A stretch of 24,118 nucleotides of DNA from Hypsibius dujardini (taxonomy: Eukaryota > Tardigrada > Eutardigrada > Parachela > Hypsibiidae), in contig LRSR01014619.1 of the NCBI GenBank assembly GCA_001579985.1, positions 1-24,118 on the forward strand, read 5' to 3'. A model generated the notes under the pieces. The model made no database searches, had not been told where the DNA came from, and worked only from the letters and a program-made list of their open reading frames with translations. Within the stretch, counting starts at the first letter, position 1. The number at the start of each line of letters is the position of its first letter. The position numbers were made by a program, and so were the translations under genes. Positions 22,150 to 24,118 of this stretch are shown here, one piece after another.

Positions 22150-23218
22150 CTGCCTGCCTGTCTGTCTGTCTGCCTGTCTGTTTGTCTGGTGTGTGTGTTG
22201 GTGTGTCTATGTGTCTGTCTGACTTTTGATTTCTGTATGAACGGCCGTAACAATATATACGGTAAATCATCTGATGTGATTACAGCTCCTTGGACATGAA
22301 TTGAATCCCGCACTATATCCTATTCTATTCGAAAACATCAAAGTTATCGTGGAGAAGTTTTTCGATGCTGTCACGGGTAAATACAATCTTCCCTTAGAGG
22401 TGCTTGTTCATGTGATCAGTTTTTCATTTGCATATTCCTGCAGGCCAAGTGATCATCAACGACCTCAATACACAATTCATCGAGCACATTGTCTTCGTCG
22501 TCCGCAACATCCTCGGCAGTAAGACTGACAAACCTGCCGACGACGTAGGCGCCACGAGTGTGGAAAGCATGATCCTGGGCATTGTTCGCTATTGCCGCCA
22601 CCTGGATAACAGCCAACACTGCCTGCACATCAAGATGAAGTTCTGCCAGCTGGTGGAGATTCTCATGCACCGCCGGGACGATCTGTCCTTCCGGCAAGAG
22701 ATGAAGTTCCGCAACAAGCTAGTGGAATACCTTTCGGACTGGGTGCTGGGTAATTCCCACCAAATCACAGCTGCCGCGGCGGCAGCGACTGCTGCTGCCA
22801 ATGTCACCTCCGCTGCGGTCAACGTCACCAACGAGAACAAAGAAACCATCCGGGAATTGGATTGTGCTGCGGTGAAGGCAATTGCTGCGCTACTGGCGGA
22901 GCTGCCCTTGCAGCCGGAGGAGAACGATCGAGGCGATATTGTTGAGGCAAAGTCACAGCTCTTCTTGAAGTACTTTACACTTTTCATGAATCTGCTAAAC
23001 GAGTGTGGCCATGCTGGAGATGAGAAGGGCAAGGAAGAGGAGGTTCATACCATTGATATGCTCCGCACGGCGACCATTCAGGTGATTTTCAGTTACTGTA
23101 TATGGTTCAAGTCTGCCTATGACTGCATGTTTTTCTGTTAACCATTTTTAAGTTGACTTGCTCGTCTCTTTGATATTTTGACAGTGTCTGTTGCTGTATC
23201 CTTGCCTGTCTGCCTGCC

Positions 23219-23257
<39 letters not shown>

Positions 23258-23989
23258 ATGTATATGTGTCTATCTAGCTGGCTGTCTGCTTGTCTGACAG
23301 ACTATTTTTCGCCTGCCTTTTTTATCCAAGGTTTGAATTTTCAATCTTTATAGGCAATGTCAAATCTGCTCAGCGCTAACGTCGAAAGCGGCCTGGTCCA
23401 CTCCATCAGTCTCGGCTATCACAACGACCTCCAGACCCGAGTGGCTTTCCTGGAAGTACTCACCAAGATCCTCCAACAGGGCACCGAATTCGACACTCTG
23501 GCGGAGAACATCCTAGCCGATCGGTTCGAACGCCTAGTCGAGCTTCTCACCATGATCGACGACAAGGGTGAACTGCCCATCGCCAATGCGCTGGCTTTCG
23601 TCTCCCCCACCATGCAAGTGGATGATGTGGCTCGCGTTTTCGTGTCAATCTTTGAGGCCAAGCACCTGCTATATGAACTCCTGTGGAACTTATTCGTGAA
23701 AGAGGTCGAACTGGCGGACTGCATGCAGACCATCTTCCGCGGCACGACCCTGGCCAGCAAAGTCATGGCTTCCTGCTTCCGCATGTTCGGCGCGAGCTAC
23801 ATCCAGATGTTGATTAAGCCGCATCTGGAAATAATGCTTAGTCACCCGGAGTTGTCGTATGAGATTGACCCCAACCGATTGGATGGAGATATCAATGTCC
23901 TTCTCGCGGCGCATCGCAAGAATCTCGAGATAGTTGCGCAGCGGATCTTTGATTCCATCGTCTCCTCCGTTGAGCGCCTTCCACCACAG
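16834..23989 (+). CDS. NF1: Neurofibromin, N-terminal half into the RasGAP domain (partial, continues beyond window end)
   Basis: Neurofibromin is a cytoplasmic and membrane-associated GTPase-activating protein that switches off Ras. Ten exons join in frame: 16834-16893, 18463-19249, 19632-20156, 20367-20570, 20739-21017, 21094-21180, 21253-21863, 22286-22376, 22444-23081 and 23354-23989, giving 1,306 residues of a protein of about 2,800. Family matches run throughout: WVQSLINRFEEQ, FSRISTRLSAL, WPLQIMLLIL, ACVKLCKASTY, ADVDLMIDC-like VDLMIDCFV, QAMEALLVLHQ, EWINMTGFLCALGG-like EWLNMTGFLCALGG, DDLSFRQEMKFRNK, AKSQLFLKYFTLFMNLLN, then the GAP start AMSNLLSANVESG and MQTIFRGTTLASK with the arginine finger at R1223. 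It ends at LPPQ before a good donor. Differences from the human protein are an Ala-rich insertion (~990-1005) and a missing linker before ARQAQIKLEV. The start chosen aligns with the human N-terminus; an in-frame ATG at 16744 would add 30 residues. Confidence 0.97.
16894..18462 (+). other. NF1 intron 1, largest intron in the window
   Basis: This 1,569-bp intron follows codon 20. Most of it is very AT-rich (especially 17880-18460) with TAA/TTA-type low complexity. A more GC-balanced island at about 17670-17880 holds a 98-codon open frame on the minus strand (17871-17575). Two mutually exclusive short hairpins sit at 18023-18057. No RNA gene could be recognised. Confidence 0.7.
19376..19546. 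repeat. (ACAG)n microsatellite in NF1 intron 2, containing an ambiguous base
   Basis: ACAG units mixed with ACAC variants fill about 170 bp of intron 2 (19250-19631). Position 19464 is N, the only ambiguous base noticed, which points to an unresolved or length-variable repeat in the assembly. Confidence 0.95.
20607..20690. repeat. (CTGT)n microsatellite in NF1 intron 4
   Basis: CTGT/CTAT units in a degenerate run occupy much of the short intron 20571-20738, on the opposite strand sense to the intron 2 tract. Confidence 0.85.
21905..22222. repeat. Long (CTGT)n microsatellite in NF1 intron 7
   Basis: About 320 bp of CTGT units with CAAT, CAGT, TTGT and GTGT interruptions fill most of the intron 21864-22285. 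This is the longest such tract here. Open frames across it, rich in VCLS repeats, are artefacts. Confidence 0.95.
23202..23300. repeat. (CTGT)n microsatellite in NF1 intron 9
   Basis: CTGC/CTGT units with a near-perfect core at about 23218-23257, in the intron 23082-23353. Confidence 0.9.
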
Positions 23990-24003
23990 GTACAGGGGAA
24001 AGA

Positions 24004-24118
24004 TAGAGAGACAGGCAGATAAACGGAAAAGTAGACAGGCAATCATACAGGCAGGCAAGCAGGCAGGCAGACACACAGACACACAGACACGCACAGAGAC
24101 GAACACATGCAGACTGGC
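24004..24118. repeat. (ACAG)n/(AGGC)n microsatellite in NF1 intron 10
   Basis: ACAGGCAG and ACACAGAC units begin just after the donor of the exon ending at 23989 and run to the window edge, so the tract probably continues. Confidence 0.85.

Overview
This is animal nuclear DNA. It carries seven protein-coding genes, each split by GT-AG introns, and most read as orthologues of well-known metazoan proteins (PRPF8, SETD6, C1QBP, UBXN1, UBE2K, NF1). Introns are mostly about 70 to 500 bp and intergenic gaps about 0.3 to 1.3 kb, so this is a compact invertebrate genome. Neurofibromin argues against nematodes that lack it. A small ecdysozoan such as a tardigrade or crustacean fits, but nothing here fixes the phylum. 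No bacterial, viral or CRISPR features were seen.

Layout, left to right. Positions 61-2527 (minus) hold the N-terminal ~681 residues of PRPF8, the U5 snRNP core protein, which runs off the left edge. Positions 3742-6570 (plus) hold a complete ten-exon SETD6-type lysine methyltransferase. It ends tail to tail with a two-exon minus-strand gene (7179-9175) for an unrecognised 492-residue coiled-coil protein with a four-cysteine zinc-ribbon-like motif. Upstream on the same strand is five-exon C1QBP/p32 (9508-11421), a mitochondrial matrix protein. UBXN1 (12262-13814, minus) and UBE2K (14306-15489, plus) are head to head over 491 bp. From 16834 to the right edge are the first ten coding exons of NF1, ending inside the RasGAP domain just after the arginine-finger segment.

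Functionally the genes are mostly unrelated housekeeping or signalling genes. The only suggestive pairing is UBXN1/UBE2K: both belong to ubiquitin pathways, both carry UBA domains, and they may share a promoter. I see no operon or biosynthetic system.

Non-coding structure: two small non-autonomous inverted-repeat elements (a near-perfect foldback at about 11635-11812 and a TA-flanked 149-bp MITE at 15718-15866), many intronic (CTGT)n/(ACAG)n and (ATTG)n microsatellites, a six-copy 19-bp tandem repeat in a SETD6 intron, and several short hairpins. I do not see a strong case for a wholly new system. The best leads are the orphan coiled-coil/zinc-ribbon gene and the two inverted-repeat elements. 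Exon boundaries were worked out by hand from reading frame, splice consensus and remembered family sequences, with no transcript data.
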